64,000 nt of DNA from Chthoniobacteraceae bacterium (GTDB lineage Bacteria > Verrucomicrobiota > Verrucomicrobiia > Chthoniobacterales > Chthoniobacteraceae), in assembly GCA_947476045.1 (NCBI GenBank), contig CANJNZ010000014.1, positions 1 through 64,000 of the forward strand, written 5' to 3'. Shown here one piece after another: positions 27,206-36,312 of this stretch; the first letter of the stretch is position 1; every line of letters starts with the position of its first letter. The notes under the pieces are model-generated. The model worked only from the letters and a program-made list of their open reading frames with translations, searched no databases and was not told the DNA's origin. The translations under genes and the position numbers were made by a program.

Positions 27206-28891
27206 ATGTTTTTCAGCGTCCTCAAATTTATCGGCATCTTTCTCGAAGTGGTGCTGTTGTTTAACTTCGTCATCTTCTTCCACGAACTCGGCCACTTCCT
27301 CGCTGCAAAATGGCGCGGACTCATCGTGGAAGAGTTCGCAATTTGGTTTGGAAAACCCATCTGGCGGAAAAAAATCGGCGGCGTCTGGTTTGCGCTAAAC
27401 TCCATTCCATTCGGCGGATACGTCAAGCTACCGCAACTAGCGAATGGCGACATCGAAGGCTCAACGGAATATCCAGCGGGGACGATTCCCGTCGCAAAGC
27501 CGAAGGACAAAATCATCGTCGCCGCAGCCGGGCCGCTGTTCTCTTTTTTGCTGGCGTGCATTTTCGCAGTCATCGTCTGGCAAATTGGCTACCCGATGCG
27601 CGAGGAGGCGAGCACGACTGTCATCGGTTTTGTCGCTAAGGATTCGCCTGCGGAAAAGGCGGGTATGAAAGCGGGCGACAAGATCGTCTCGATTGATGGC
27701 ATCCCAGTGAAACGTTGGATTGGTCAGGGGAATGACGCGATCATGTGGCGCGTCGTGCGCAGCGAAGGCGACACGGTGCCGGTGGTAGTCATCCGTGACG
27801 GAAAAGAACTGAAACTGGACACCTCACCAACCCGCCCGGAGAAGACTATTTTAACGCGGCGGAAAACTCGTGAACTCGGAATCGCACCAGCGACCACGCC
27901 GTTCGTCAGCAAAGTGGATCTGAACAGCCCCGCTGCGACTGCAGGACTTTTGCCCCGCGATTTTATCACGCATGTGAACGGCACTGAACTGGTCACACCA
28001 ACCGGCATCTCCGACTATCTCGCAGAAAATCCATCCGATGAATTGGAACTGACAGTCGAGCGCGGCACGAAGAACAACGCCAAAATTCTCAAAGTCCCTT
28101 TCCGCCCAAACCTTCCGATCATCGGCCATATCGAGCCTGACAGCCCGGCAGAGCGCGTAGGTCTAAAGAAAAATGACATCGTGCTGAGCATAGACGGCAA
28201 GCCACTCAAATCCTCGACAGCACTTTTGAAATACGTGCAGGGGCAGAAAAAGGAGCCGATGAAATTTATCGTGGAGCGTGATGGAAAAGCGCTGCCAGAA
28301 ATCGCCGTGACGCCCGCCGAAGCAAAGCTGGAGCAAGGCGGCACCAAGCCCCGCATCGGGATCGCATTCGATGACAAATTCGGGATCACCTACGATCCTT
28401 ACGGAAAAGGCGACACACGACATCCGGGTCCGGTGGAACAAATCCGTGCGAGCGCGACCGCGATTTTCAACACATTCGGCGCAGTCACGAGCAGCAAGAG
28501 CGACTTGAGCATCCAGCATCTCGGTGGGCCGGTGATGATGATGCGCGTCTATTATCTTTTGTTTGAGCAGACAGATGGCTGGAAGCTCGCGCTGTGGTTC
28601 TCGGTCGTCCTCAACGTGAATCTCGCTTTGATGAACCTGCTTCCGATTCCTCCGCTCGACGGCAGCCACATTACCTTTGCGACCATCGCCGCGCTGAAAG
28701 GCAGACCCGAAGCCGCCGACGAACTTGCCAACAGCAAACCCGTGCAATGGTTCGTCACCGCCGGAACAATGCTCATTCTCGGCTTCATGCTCTACGTGAC
28801 TTTCTTCGATTTGCAGGACGTTTTCGGCGGACGAAAGTCGGACAAATTCCCATACGCCGACAAAGCCCAGGCCGATGCCCCGGCCAAGTAG
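27206..28891 (+). CDS. rseP: RseP-type site-2 membrane protease with three PDZ domains
   Basis: A 561-aa intramembrane zinc metalloprotease (M50B). H26-ELG-H30 is in the first helix, and the third zinc ligand Asp is in LLPIPPLDGSH (~478), where most relatives have LDGG. Between the catalytic helices three PDZ-like units can be read: VIGFVAKDSPAEKAGMKAGD (~140), FVSKVDLNSPAATAGLLPRD (~233) and IIGHIEPDSPAERVGLKKND (~309). E. coli RseP has two and is about 450 aa. Family members cleave anti-sigma factors and remnant signal peptides. No sigma-E genes are adjacent. It lies between dxr and ispG in the same direction, as in other lineages where rseP follows dxr. Confidence 0.95.
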   Translation: MFFSVLKFIGIFLEVVLLFNFVIFFHELGHFLAAKWRGLIVEEFAIWFGKPIWRKKIGGVWFALNSIPFGGYVKLPQLANGDIEGSTEYPAGTIPVAKPKDKIIVAAAGPLFSFLLACIFAVIVWQIGYPMREEASTTVIGFVAKDSPAEKAGMKAGDKIVSIDGIPVKRWIGQGNDAIMWRVVRSEGDTVPVVVIRDGKELKLDTSPTRPEKTILTRRKTRELGIAPATTPFVSKVDLNSPAATAGLLPRDFITHVNGTELVTPTGISDYLAENPSDELELTVERGTKNNAKILKVPFRPNLPIIGHIEPDSPAERVGLKKNDIVLSIDGKPLKSSTALLKYVQGQKKEPMKFIVERDGKALPEIAVTPAEAKLEQGGTKPRIGIAFDDKFGITYDPYGKGDTRHPGPVEQIRASATAIFNTFGAVTSSKSDLSIQHLGGPVMMMRVYYLLFEQTDGWKLALWFSVVLNVNLALMNLLPIPPLDGSHITFATIAALKGRPEAADELANSKPVQWFVTAGTMLILGFMLYVTFFDLQDVFGGRKSDKFPYADKAQADAPAK

Positions 28892-28895
28892 CGCA

Positions 28896-30668
28896 ATGGA
28901 ATACTGCCCTTCGCCCTACAGCTACCGGCGGCGGAAATCGCGCGTCGTCCTCGCCGGCGGAGTCGCCATCGGCGGCGAAAATCCCGTGCGCGCGCAGAGC
29001 ATGATCACGTGCGACACGATGGACACCGCCGCGTCCATCCAGCAGACACTCGACCTCGTCGGCGTCGACTGTGAAATCGTCCGCATCACCGCACCCACCG
29101 TCAAAGACGCCGCGAATCTCCAGCACATCGTCGCCGGACTCCGCGAGCGCGGCTGCAACGTTCCCATCGTCGCCGACATTCATTTCAAACCCGAAGCCGC
29201 GATGGAGGCCGCGAAGTGGGTGGAGAAAATCCGCATCAATCCCGGCAACTACGCCGACTCGAAAAAATTTGCGGTCAAGGAATACACCGACTCCGAATAC
29301 GAAGCCGAGCTGGGCCGCATTCGCGAACGCTTCGCGCCGCTCGTGAAATTTTGCAAAGAGCACGGACGCGCGATGCGCATCGGCACAAATCACGGCTCGC
29401 TTTCAGATCGCATCATGAACCGCTACGGCGACACGCCGCTCGGCATGGTCGAAAGCGCGCTGGAATTCGCCCGCATCGCCCGCGAACTCGACTATCACGA
29501 ATTCGTCTTTTCGATGAAATCGAGCAACCCGAAGGTGATGATCGAAGCGTATCGCTTGCTCGTGGCGCGGCTGGCGCAGGAGGGAGCGGACTGGAATTAT
29601 CCTATTCATCTCGGCGTCACCGAGGCTGGCGATGGCGAAGATGCGCGCATCAAGAGCGCCATCGGCATCGGCTCGCTGTTGCTTGATGGCATCGGTGACA
29701 CGATTCGTGTTTCGCTCACCGAGGACAGCGTTCACGAGATTCCCGTCGCAAAAAAGTTAGTCGCCTGTGCATCGGGCATCGCGCCGACTTCGCCAAAAAT
29801 CGAACCAACACCAAGGCACGATCCTTTCACTTACCGCCGTCGCGAGACACAGCCCGTGACCGTCGCAGGCACGGAGATCGGTGGCGAGCACGTGATGAAA
29901 GTTCTCACCACGCCGGGAATTTTCGCCGCGCTCGCACATAAGATCGATCAACTCGGTGACTACAAACCCGACGGCGTGCTCGATCGCGCACGCAACGCAA
30001 CCGGTGTCGTCGAAGTAGATCCAGAAGACGACGCAGCCATCGCCACACTCAACGCCTCGCCCGAGCCAAAGCTCGTCACCGTCCGCCCGCTTTCGCGCCT
30101 CACACACCCCACCGTCGCCTTTCGCACGCTCGCTGCGAAACTCGATGAACGTCATCCCATTCTCCTCACTGAAGACCTCTGCCCACGCGATGAACGCGGC
30201 ACGCAGCCGGACTTCGTGGACTACCTCCTCGAAACTTCCGCAACGCTCGGCAGCCTCATTTGCGACGGCATCGGCGACGCCGTGCTACTCACCCGCTGGG
30301 ATGGCCCCGGCCAGCTCCTGCGCGTTTCTTTCAATCTGCTACAAGCCGCCGGAGCGCGCATCTTCAAGACCGACTACGTCGCCTGCCCGAGCTGCGGTCG
30401 CACATTGTTCAATTTGCAGGAAACGACCGCGCTCATCAAAGCCGCCACCTCGCATCTCAAGGGCGTGAAAATCGCGATCATGGGCTGCATCGTCAATGGC
30501 CCCGGCGAAATGGCCGACGCGGATTTCGGCTACGTCGGCGGCGCGCCTGCGAAGATCAATCTCTACGTCGGAAAGAAGCCCGTGAAGTTCAACATCCCGC
30601 AAGCCGAGGCTGTCGCGCGACTCGTGGATTTGATCAAAGAGCACGGCAAGTGGGTCGATCCGGCATAA
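28896..30668 (+). CDS. ispG: 4-hydroxy-3-methylbut-2-enyl diphosphate synthase, three-domain form
   Basis: A 590-aa iron-sulfur enzyme converting MEcPP to HMBPP in the MEP pathway. An N-terminal TIM barrel (PVRAQSMITCDTMDTAAS, ADIHFKP, IRINPGNY, RIGTNHGS) is followed by a long middle domain (~260-470). The C-terminal cluster domain has CPSCGRT with C497 and C500, then GCIVNGPGE with C531. The cluster ligands are complete. The middle insert makes this the long plant/chlamydia/Bacteroidetes-like form rather than the ~370-aa E. coli form. The ATG at 28896, five bases after the rseP stop, is preferred. An upstream ATG at 28875 would overlap rseP and add seven residues. It ends the cdsA-dxr-rseP-ispG cluster. 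Confidence 0.96.
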   Translation: MEYCPSPYSYRRRKSRVVLAGGVAIGGENPVRAQSMITCDTMDTAASIQQTLDLVGVDCEIVRITAPTVKDAANLQHIVAGLRERGCNVPIVADIHFKPEAAMEAAKWVEKIRINPGNYADSKKFAVKEYTDSEYEAELGRIRERFAPLVKFCKEHGRAMRIGTNHGSLSDRIMNRYGDTPLGMVESALEFARIARELDYHEFVFSMKSSNPKVMIEAYRLLVARLAQEGADWNYPIHLGVTEAGDGEDARIKSAIGIGSLLLDGIGDTIRVSLTEDSVHEIPVAKKLVACASGIAPTSPKIEPTPRHDPFTYRRRETQPVTVAGTEIGGEHVMKVLTTPGIFAALAHKIDQLGDYKPDGVLDRARNATGVVEVDPEDDAAIATLNASPEPKLVTVRPLSRLTHPTVAFRTLAAKLDERHPILLTEDLCPRDERGTQPDFVDYLLETSATLGSLICDGIGDAVLLTRWDGPGQLLRVSFNLLQAAGARIFKTDYVACPSCGRTLFNLQETTALIKAATSHLKGVKIAIMGCIVNGPGEMADADFGYVGGAPAKINLYVGKKPVKFNIPQAEAVARLVDLIKEHGKWVDPA

Positions 30669-30718
30669 AACCGCCGCTCTTGCATCGCGGAGCACGCATC
30701 CTGCATTCTCCCGCCTCC

Positions 30719-32062
30719 ATGCTGCGTCGTTTAGCCATTCTTTGTGCGTCTGTTTTTGCGCTCACCGCATGTGACCGCAAACCCGCAACCGTTCCCTCGA
30801 CGCCCACGCCGACACCGGCTCCAACGCCAACACCCGCACCAACACCAAAGCCAACTCCGACTCCGGTGCCCACGCCAACACCGACACCGACGCCGTTTGT
30901 GCCGATGAAGAGCTTGCTGACGGGGAATATTTTCAGCGGCATTCATTACAAAGCGAACCTCGAAACAAGCATCGGCACGACCGCGACGACGGAACGCAAC
31001 ACGACTGATGCCTACACCGTGGAAGTGAACGTGAAGGTGAAAGTTCCAAAGGCACATCAGCTACTCGATGAACTGCAAAAGCTGAACGACAAACTCGGGA
31101 CCATGCTGCCGGGACTTGCTGAGATGCTGACGACCGCGAAGGTATCGCCGGAGTTTGAGGAATTGTATCGCAACAAAATCACCTCTTTACGGTCGAATTT
31201 GAATCGGCTCGATCAACTTCTCTCGCGGCACAATTTCTACGACTGCGAAACGATCCTCGACCTCCAGCATCCAGTCACCAAACGCAAAGCCGTGCTCATT
31301 CAGGCCGACATGGATGTGGACACGGACGGCTCCGACGGCGACCGCATCCTGCCCGCCGACGGAAGCTCACGGACATTCCAGCCTTTCACCAACTACCATT
31401 GGGATAAGAAAACACCGGTGCCCAATCCGTGTGTGGCAGTTTGGGAAAAACGCATCGCGGAGAATGAAGCAAAAATCAAAGACCCCAAGAACGCGACTGA
31501 CGCACCCAAACTGAAAGCCGACATCGCACGCCTACGCTCGGAGATTAAGGACATGCAGATGTTCAGCTATCTCGTAGGCGTGGCAGATCCATTCATCGTG
31601 CTACCGACAGCGATGTTCGGAAAAAGTCGCGACGGCTTTACGCCAACCATCGGCGACTACTGCGTGGTGATCGTGGAAGGGGTTTTATATCCCGCAATCA
31701 TCGGCGACAAAGGCCCGCCGACAAAAATGGGCGAAGCTTCGCTGCGCATCTGCAAACAAATCAGCGCAAAAGCAAATGGCGGAAATCGCCCCGTAAACGA
31801 CCTCAAGGCGACGTATCTCATCTTCCCCGGCACCGCCGAAAAACTCGCAACACCCAACCTCACCCAATGGCGCACCCGCTGCGAATCGCTGCTGAACGAA
31901 GTCGGCGGAATAGGAGGCGAACTTTTCACCTGGCAGGACATCACCCAGCCCTCCGTGCCGCCTACACCACCACCCGCTCCGCCCACGGCCCCGGCGACCC
32001 CGGCAACCCCTAGTCCGCCCGCACCCGCTCCATCAGCAGTTCCTGCAAATACGGCGCGGTGA
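30719..32062 (+). CDS. lipoprotein with Pro/Thr linker and GH75 chitosanase-like domain
   Basis: A 447-aa predicted lipoprotein: a signal peptide ends in FALTAC with Cys at 18, followed by a ~40-residue PTPTPAPTP linker. Residues ~195-370 resemble the fungal-type chitosanase family GH75. They include ADMDVDTDGSDGDR, a QPFTNYHW block, FIVLPTAMFG, DYCVVIVEGVLYPAIIGDKG and KMGEASLRICKQI. D330 and E339 are the plausible catalytic pair by analogy. A helical region (~80-165) precedes the domain and a second Pro/Ala-rich tail ends the protein. It would be anchored in the envelope and may cut chitosan-like glucosamine polymers (inference). GH75 assignment comes from recalled motifs and is not certain. 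Confidence 0.72.
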   Translation: MLRRLAILCASVFALTACDRKPATVPSTPTPTPAPTPTPAPTPKPTPTPVPTPTPTPTPFVPMKSLLTGNIFSGIHYKANLETSIGTTATTERNTTDAYTVEVNVKVKVPKAHQLLDELQKLNDKLGTMLPGLAEMLTTAKVSPEFEELYRNKITSLRSNLNRLDQLLSRHNFYDCETILDLQHPVTKRKAVLIQADMDVDTDGSDGDRILPADGSSRTFQPFTNYHWDKKTPVPNPCVAVWEKRIAENEAKIKDPKNATDAPKLKADIARLRSEIKDMQMFSYLVGVADPFIVLPTAMFGKSRDGFTPTIGDYCVVIVEGVLYPAIIGDKGPPTKMGEASLRICKQISAKANGGNRPVNDLKATYLIFPGTAEKLATPNLTQWRTRCESLLNEVGGIGGELFTWQDITQPSVPPTPPPAPPTAPATPATPSPPAPAPSAVPANTAR

Positions 32063-32115
32063 ACTTCATATTGCATTTAGCGACTAGCTACCTAGGCTGA
32101 CTTTGTTTTCAGAGA

Positions 32116-32529
32116 ATGAAGCCTCCTATTTCCATTTTTTCCCGCAGCCAATGGGCGATAGTTTTTATGGCCATTCTGTTTTTTTTCGCTGGCGTTTCAG
32201 AGGTTTTAGCGGTGCGCCCTTATGCCCCTAAAACAACGGAAAAACAAAGAATTGGCCTGAAGCCAACGACTTCATTGAAAACAAAAAGTTTTCTCCGTTT
32301 TGACCGCCGGCAGGTTGTAAGCTCCAAGTTCAATAATCCCCAAATATACAGCCCGCAATTGCTGCGCCGCCAGACATACGCCCCAAATAGAAAGGGCGCA
32401 CAACAACTGAGCGATAATCAATCATATCGCAGGAAAGGCCGGATCGGCGGATCGAATAACGGTTCGATTAACAGTTCGTCCAACAGATACAGATACCACA
32501 ACCCATCTGAATTTTCGCAGACGCGGTGA
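32116..32529 (+). CDS. small exported basic protein of unknown function
   Basis: A 137-aa protein with a signal peptide or anchor at ~13-32 (WAIVFMAILFFFAGVSEVLA). The mature part is strongly basic (many Lys, Arg, Gln, Asn and Ser) and ends with a Ser/Asn-rich stretch, SSSNRYRYHNPSEF. It has no acidic cluster and no known domain. The gene is clearly more AT-rich than its neighbours, which may indicate recent transfer or weak constraint. It lies after the GH75-like lipoprotein and ends one base from the end of the convergent CHASE2 gene. Confidence 0.6.
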   Translation: MKPPISIFSRSQWAIVFMAILFFFAGVSEVLAVRPYAPKTTEKQRIGLKPTTSLKTKSFLRFDRRQVVSSKFNNPQIYSPQLLRRQTYAPNRKGAQQLSDNQSYRRKGRIGGSNNGSINSSSNRYRYHNPSEFSQTR

Positions 32530-32530
32530 T

Positions 32531-33772
32531 TTAAAAAGCGATGATTCGCTGAGCGCGCTTTGCCATCATGCGGAGCAATAGCAACCACAAAGCAAGTCCG
32601 AGTGGCAACACGGCCGGGAGCGCGAGGAGCTTTGCCTTAAAAATGGCGAGTGCGATCAGGAGGTAGGCGACCTCGAACACGACGACGATGAGGGCCAGCC
32701 GTTTCGCTTTTCCGCGCGAAAGCCAGGGTGACGCCGAAGCGACTACAATCACAAACAGCCAGTCAAACCATTCGCCGATACGGTGTGGGTGTGCGCTGGA
32801 TTGAATGGTGGCAAGCGCTGCGGCGGTAAGTTCACCAGTCGATATTTTTTCCCCTGTTGGAGTAATGACAGAACGTGCAGACGGGTCGGTGCGCGCGAGG
32901 AATAGGAGCCTGGCTTTGAAGTAGTCCGGCGGGCTCGCGGTTGGTTCGCCTTTATCGGTCTGCTCCCGTGTGAGCACGAGGTTGTCGAATGAAGTCCGTG
33001 TGTAAGGAGCGCCAAAATTTACGAGCATTCGTCCTGCATCATCGATCGGCACACGAACGCGCGGGCCGACGGCAATGTGGGAGCCGAGGACGACCTCAAT
33101 TTCATCCATTGTGATTTTTTCCCACAGCATTGCGAGTTGGAGGACGATGGATGGGACCGGCTGCCCTCGATAACGGAAGATGAGCGGACATTTCCCGCGC
33201 GGGCTGGGGATTTCGGGTAGATTGCTCCAGCCGGGTTGGGTGGAGAGCCGATAGACCTCCTCAGCCCATGCCTCTACGACGGTGAACTCGGGCAGACGGC
33301 GCAGGTCGCCATGCACGTGGCGTAGCACCGGCATGGGCTGAACTGCTTGAACCACGTCCGACTCCTGAGACCAACCCAGACGCCCGCCGAGCACAAGTTT
33401 TGGCGCGCGGAGAATTCCGTCGTGGAGCATCCGTTCATTCACCTCATCACGCTCGCCGCCTGCGAGCACACCGCGCTCAAATGCGAGCACGGGCTCGATG
33501 CCGATCACCGCTGGCTCAAACGGCAATGCCGCATTGAAGAATAACGCGAAGTCTTCGACGGCCCATGGCCACGAATGCCTCGTGAGTGTGTCGTCGCTGA
33601 TTTCCACAAGCGTTACGGGCGACGCGCCCTCAACACGACCGATTCTCTTGGCAAGCACTCCGCCCCAAGCTTCTTCCGCCTGCACAAGAAGCCCGACTGC
33701 CGCCTCGCGAATGAGCGAGGAACCGGCAATCAGCACGAGAAACGGGAAAAGTAGCACGCCAGGGCGAAGCAT
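32531..33772 (-). CDS. CHASE2-domain membrane protein without an output domain
   Basis: A 413-aa protein starting at the ATG at 33772. An N-terminal helix (~4-16, VLLFPFLVLIAGS) leads into an extracytoplasmic CHASE2 sensor domain. Its typical first block VTLVEISDDTLTRHSWPW is at ~50-67, followed by AVIGIEPVLAFERG, and near the end by a segment ending in TPTGEKISTGELTAAALATI. Two or three C-terminal helices follow (~345-405). Most CHASE2 proteins continue into a kinase, cyclase or GGDEF domain. Here the protein stops about eight residues after the last helix (MAKRAQRIIAF), so no output is encoded. It may work with a separate partner. It is divergent from the PPC-protein gene. Confidence 0.78.
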   Translation of the reverse strand: MLRPGVLLFPFLVLIAGSSLIREAAVGLLVQAEEAWGGVLAKRIGRVEGASPVTLVEISDDTLTRHSWPWAVEDFALFFNAALPFEPAVIGIEPVLAFERGVLAGGERDEVNERMLHDGILRAPKLVLGGRLGWSQESDVVQAVQPMPVLRHVHGDLRRLPEFTVVEAWAEEVYRLSTQPGWSNLPEIPSPRGKCPLIFRYRGQPVPSIVLQLAMLWEKITMDEIEVVLGSHIAVGPRVRVPIDDAGRMLVNFGAPYTRTSFDNLVLTREQTDKGEPTASPPDYFKARLLFLARTDPSARSVITPTGEKISTGELTAAALATIQSSAHPHRIGEWFDWLFVIVVASASPWLSRGKAKRLALIVVVFEVAYLLIALAIFKAKLLALPAVLPLGLALWLLLLRMMAKRAQRIIAF

Positions 33773-33906
33773 GGCCTTGGAGGTTGCGAGAATAGAAGCG
33801 GTGCTGGAAAGGAGAAAGAGGGCCAAACTGCCAAAGTTTCCTATTTCGGCAGTCGAGTCGTTGCAGCTAAGACCTGTCTTCCGATTGTATTACTTTCAGC
33901 GTCACC

Positions 33907-36312
33907 ATGTCTCCGCCCATGAAAATAAGCGCCATCTTCACAGCGGCCATTCTCCTAAATGCTATCGCGCTCGCAGGTTCGCCGGGAGTGCTCGCTATCG
34001 TGCCGGCCGCTGCTCAACGCGGGACTGAAATCGAAGTCGTCGTCAAAGGCGCGAGGCTCGATGATGCGCGCACGCTATTGTTTGACCAACCGGGCATCGA
34101 GGTCGTCGGCGTGAGTGCGGTGGAAAAAGAAAAGTTCACCGCTAAACTCAAAGTTGCTCCCGATGCGCGCATCGGAGAATACGCGTTTCGTGCAGTGACA
34201 GCCTCCGGCATTTCGGACGTGCGGCTTTTCTACGTGACGCCCTATCCGCTAGCGAAGGAAGCAGACGAGGACAAAGCTGACGCAGGCAAACTGCAAAGCG
34301 TGCCATTGGGCGTGACGATCTATGGCAGCGCACCCGGCGAGGATCAGGATCGTTTCGAGGTGGAACTCAAGAAAGGACAGAGGCTCAGCGTGGAGGTGGT
34401 CGGCGTGCGGCTTTCATCGTCGCAACAACAGATATTTGATCCGCAATTGAGCATCGCAAAACCGGACGGCACGGTGCTCGCGACGATGGACGACTGTTCT
34501 TTTACGCGACAGGATCCCGCTGTCAGTCTCATCGCTCCTGAGGATGGAAAATATTGTGTGACTCTGCGTGAAGCTACGAACGGCACGCAGGGTGCGAGCA
34601 ATTATCTCCTGCACATCGGCAGTCACCCACGCCCGATGGTCGCCTTCCCCGCTGGAGGGCAGGCAGGCACGGAATTGAAAGTAACCATGCTCGGCGATGC
34701 CGGCGGATCTTTTGAACAGACGGTGGCGCTACCTGACGCGCCGGATTCGCGATTTGATCTGCTCGCGCAAAAGGACGGATTCATAGCGCCGCAGCCGAAT
34801 TTTCTGCGAGTCGTTGATTTTCCAAACTTGCTCGAAGCTGCCGAGCCCAACAACGACATCGCCACAGCCACCGTTGCGACAGGGCCGCTGCCAGTGGCTT
34901 TCAACGGCATCATCCAGACGAAGGACGATGTGGATTATTTCAAGTTCAACGCGAAGAAGGGACAGGTGTTCGATTTCACCAGTCATTCGCGCGAGATGCG
35001 TTCACCGATTGATACGATCATCAACATCCAAAATTCAAAAGGCGCAAATCTCGCAGGCAATGACGATCAGGGCGGGCCCGACAGCTACCTGCGCTGGACG
35101 GCCCCGGAAGATGGCGATTTTTTCCTGAGTGTGAGGGATCATCTCAAGCGCGGAGGTCCGCTTTTCGTCTACCGAATCGAAGCGCAGATCGTGCAGCAAA
35201 AGTTGCTCAGCTACATCCCCGAGACGGTGCAAAATAGTTCGCAGGAGCGTCGCGCCGTGCCTGTGCCAAAGGGTAATCGCTACGCCACGCTTCTGCGTGT
35301 GAAGCGCGTGGATGTCGGCGGCGATGTGGTCATCGAGCCGAAAAATCTGCCCGAAGGTGTGACTGCCAGCACGGTAATAATGGATAAGTCCGTGGACGCA
35401 GTGCCGGTCGTCTTCTCCGCCTCAGCAGATGCGCAAGCTGCCCAGCGGACGTTTGAGCTTTTGCCAAAACTCGTTGTGCCGAGCGATGGCGCAAAAGTCT
35501 TTTCCAAGGTCGAGCACCGCGTCGAAGTGGCGGAAAACGGCAACCAGCGCGCCTATTACGGAATCACCGAGGACACTCTGTCCATCGCCGTGACTGACGA
35601 AGTGCCAGTCACGCTCAGCGTCGCGCAACCCAAAGCGTGCGTTTTTCAAAACGGCTCGATAAATTTGAAAGTCATCGCCGGGCGCAAGAACGACGCCGAC
35701 GGCAAGCCGCTCTACAAAGGCCCGATCCAAATTCAACTACTCTATGCCCCGACCGGCATCGGCACGCCGGGAATCGTCACCATCCCCGAGGGGCAAAGCG
35801 AAGGAACCATCACACTCAGCGCCAACGGAACCGCCACTCCCGCGAATTGGAAAACCTGCGTCATCGGCAGCGCTGCGATGGGCAAGGGCGCGGTATGGAT
35901 CAGCAGTGAACTCTTCGTTCTCGAAGTAGCCGCGCCATTCGTCATCGGCACATTGGTGCGCGCGAACGTGGAGCAAAACAGCACCGGCAGCATGACGCTG
36001 AAGCTCGATCAAAAAGTTTCGTTCGACGGAAAGGCGAAGGTCGCCCTAGTCGGCCTGCCGCAAGGCATCACCGCCGATGAGTATGAAATTACCAAGGACG
36101 ACAAGGAGGTGAAATTTGCAATCAGGGCAGATGCGAACGCACAAACCGGCCAGCACAAGACGCTCTTTGCCTCATTTACACTGCTTCGCGACGGAGAGCC
36201 TGCGAGCAGCACCATCGCCAGCGGCGGCATTTTGCGCGTGGAGAAGGCCGCATCAAAGGCAAGCGAGCCGAAAAAGCAGGCCGCCGGACCCATCAATCTC
36301 ATGCTACTTTAA
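33907..36312 (+). CDS. exported PPC-domain repeat protein
   Basis: An 801-aa secreted protein with a signal peptide (KISAIFTAAILLNAIALAG); ATG 33919 is an alternative start. Residues ~25-110 form a TIG-like domain (IVPAAAQRGTEIEVVVKGAR). Two pre-peptidase C-terminal (PPC) beta-sandwich domains follow. The first is at ~130-240 (EDQDRFEVELKKGQRLSVEV, SLIAPEDGKYCVTLRE) and the second at ~305-425 (EAAEPNNDIATAT, DDVDYFKFNAKKGQVFDF, WTAPEDGDFFLSVRD). The rest is Ig-like. Such proteins are abundant in Planctomycetes and Verrucomicrobia, often beside DUF1549/DUF1553 cytochrome-type proteins, which are absent here. The last nine bases overlap the end of the convergent pseudopilin gene. Confidence 0.82.
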   Translation: MSPPMKISAIFTAAILLNAIALAGSPGVLAIVPAAAQRGTEIEVVVKGARLDDARTLLFDQPGIEVVGVSAVEKEKFTAKLKVAPDARIGEYAFRAVTASGISDVRLFYVTPYPLAKEADEDKADAGKLQSVPLGVTIYGSAPGEDQDRFEVELKKGQRLSVEVVGVRLSSSQQQIFDPQLSIAKPDGTVLATMDDCSFTRQDPAVSLIAPEDGKYCVTLREATNGTQGASNYLLHIGSHPRPMVAFPAGGQAGTELKVTMLGDAGGSFEQTVALPDAPDSRFDLLAQKDGFIAPQPNFLRVVDFPNLLEAAEPNNDIATATVATGPLPVAFNGIIQTKDDVDYFKFNAKKGQVFDFTSHSREMRSPIDTIINIQNSKGANLAGNDDQGGPDSYLRWTAPEDGDFFLSVRDHLKRGGPLFVYRIEAQIVQQKLLSYIPETVQNSSQERRAVPVPKGNRYATLLRVKRVDVGGDVVIEPKNLPEGVTASTVIMDKSVDAVPVVFSASADAQAAQRTFELLPKLVVPSDGAKVFSKVEHRVEVAENGNQRAYYGITEDTLSIAVTDEVPVTLSVAQPKACVFQNGSINLKVIAGRKNDADGKPLYKGPIQIQLLYAPTGIGTPGIVTIPEGQSEGTITLSANGTATPANWKTCVIGSAAMGKGAVWISSELFVLEVAAPFVIGTLVRANVEQNSTGSMTLKLDQKVSFDGKAKVALVGLPQGITADEYEITKDDKEVKFAIRADANAQTGQHKTLFASFTLLRDGEPASSTIASGGILRVEKAASKASEPKKQAAGPINLMLL

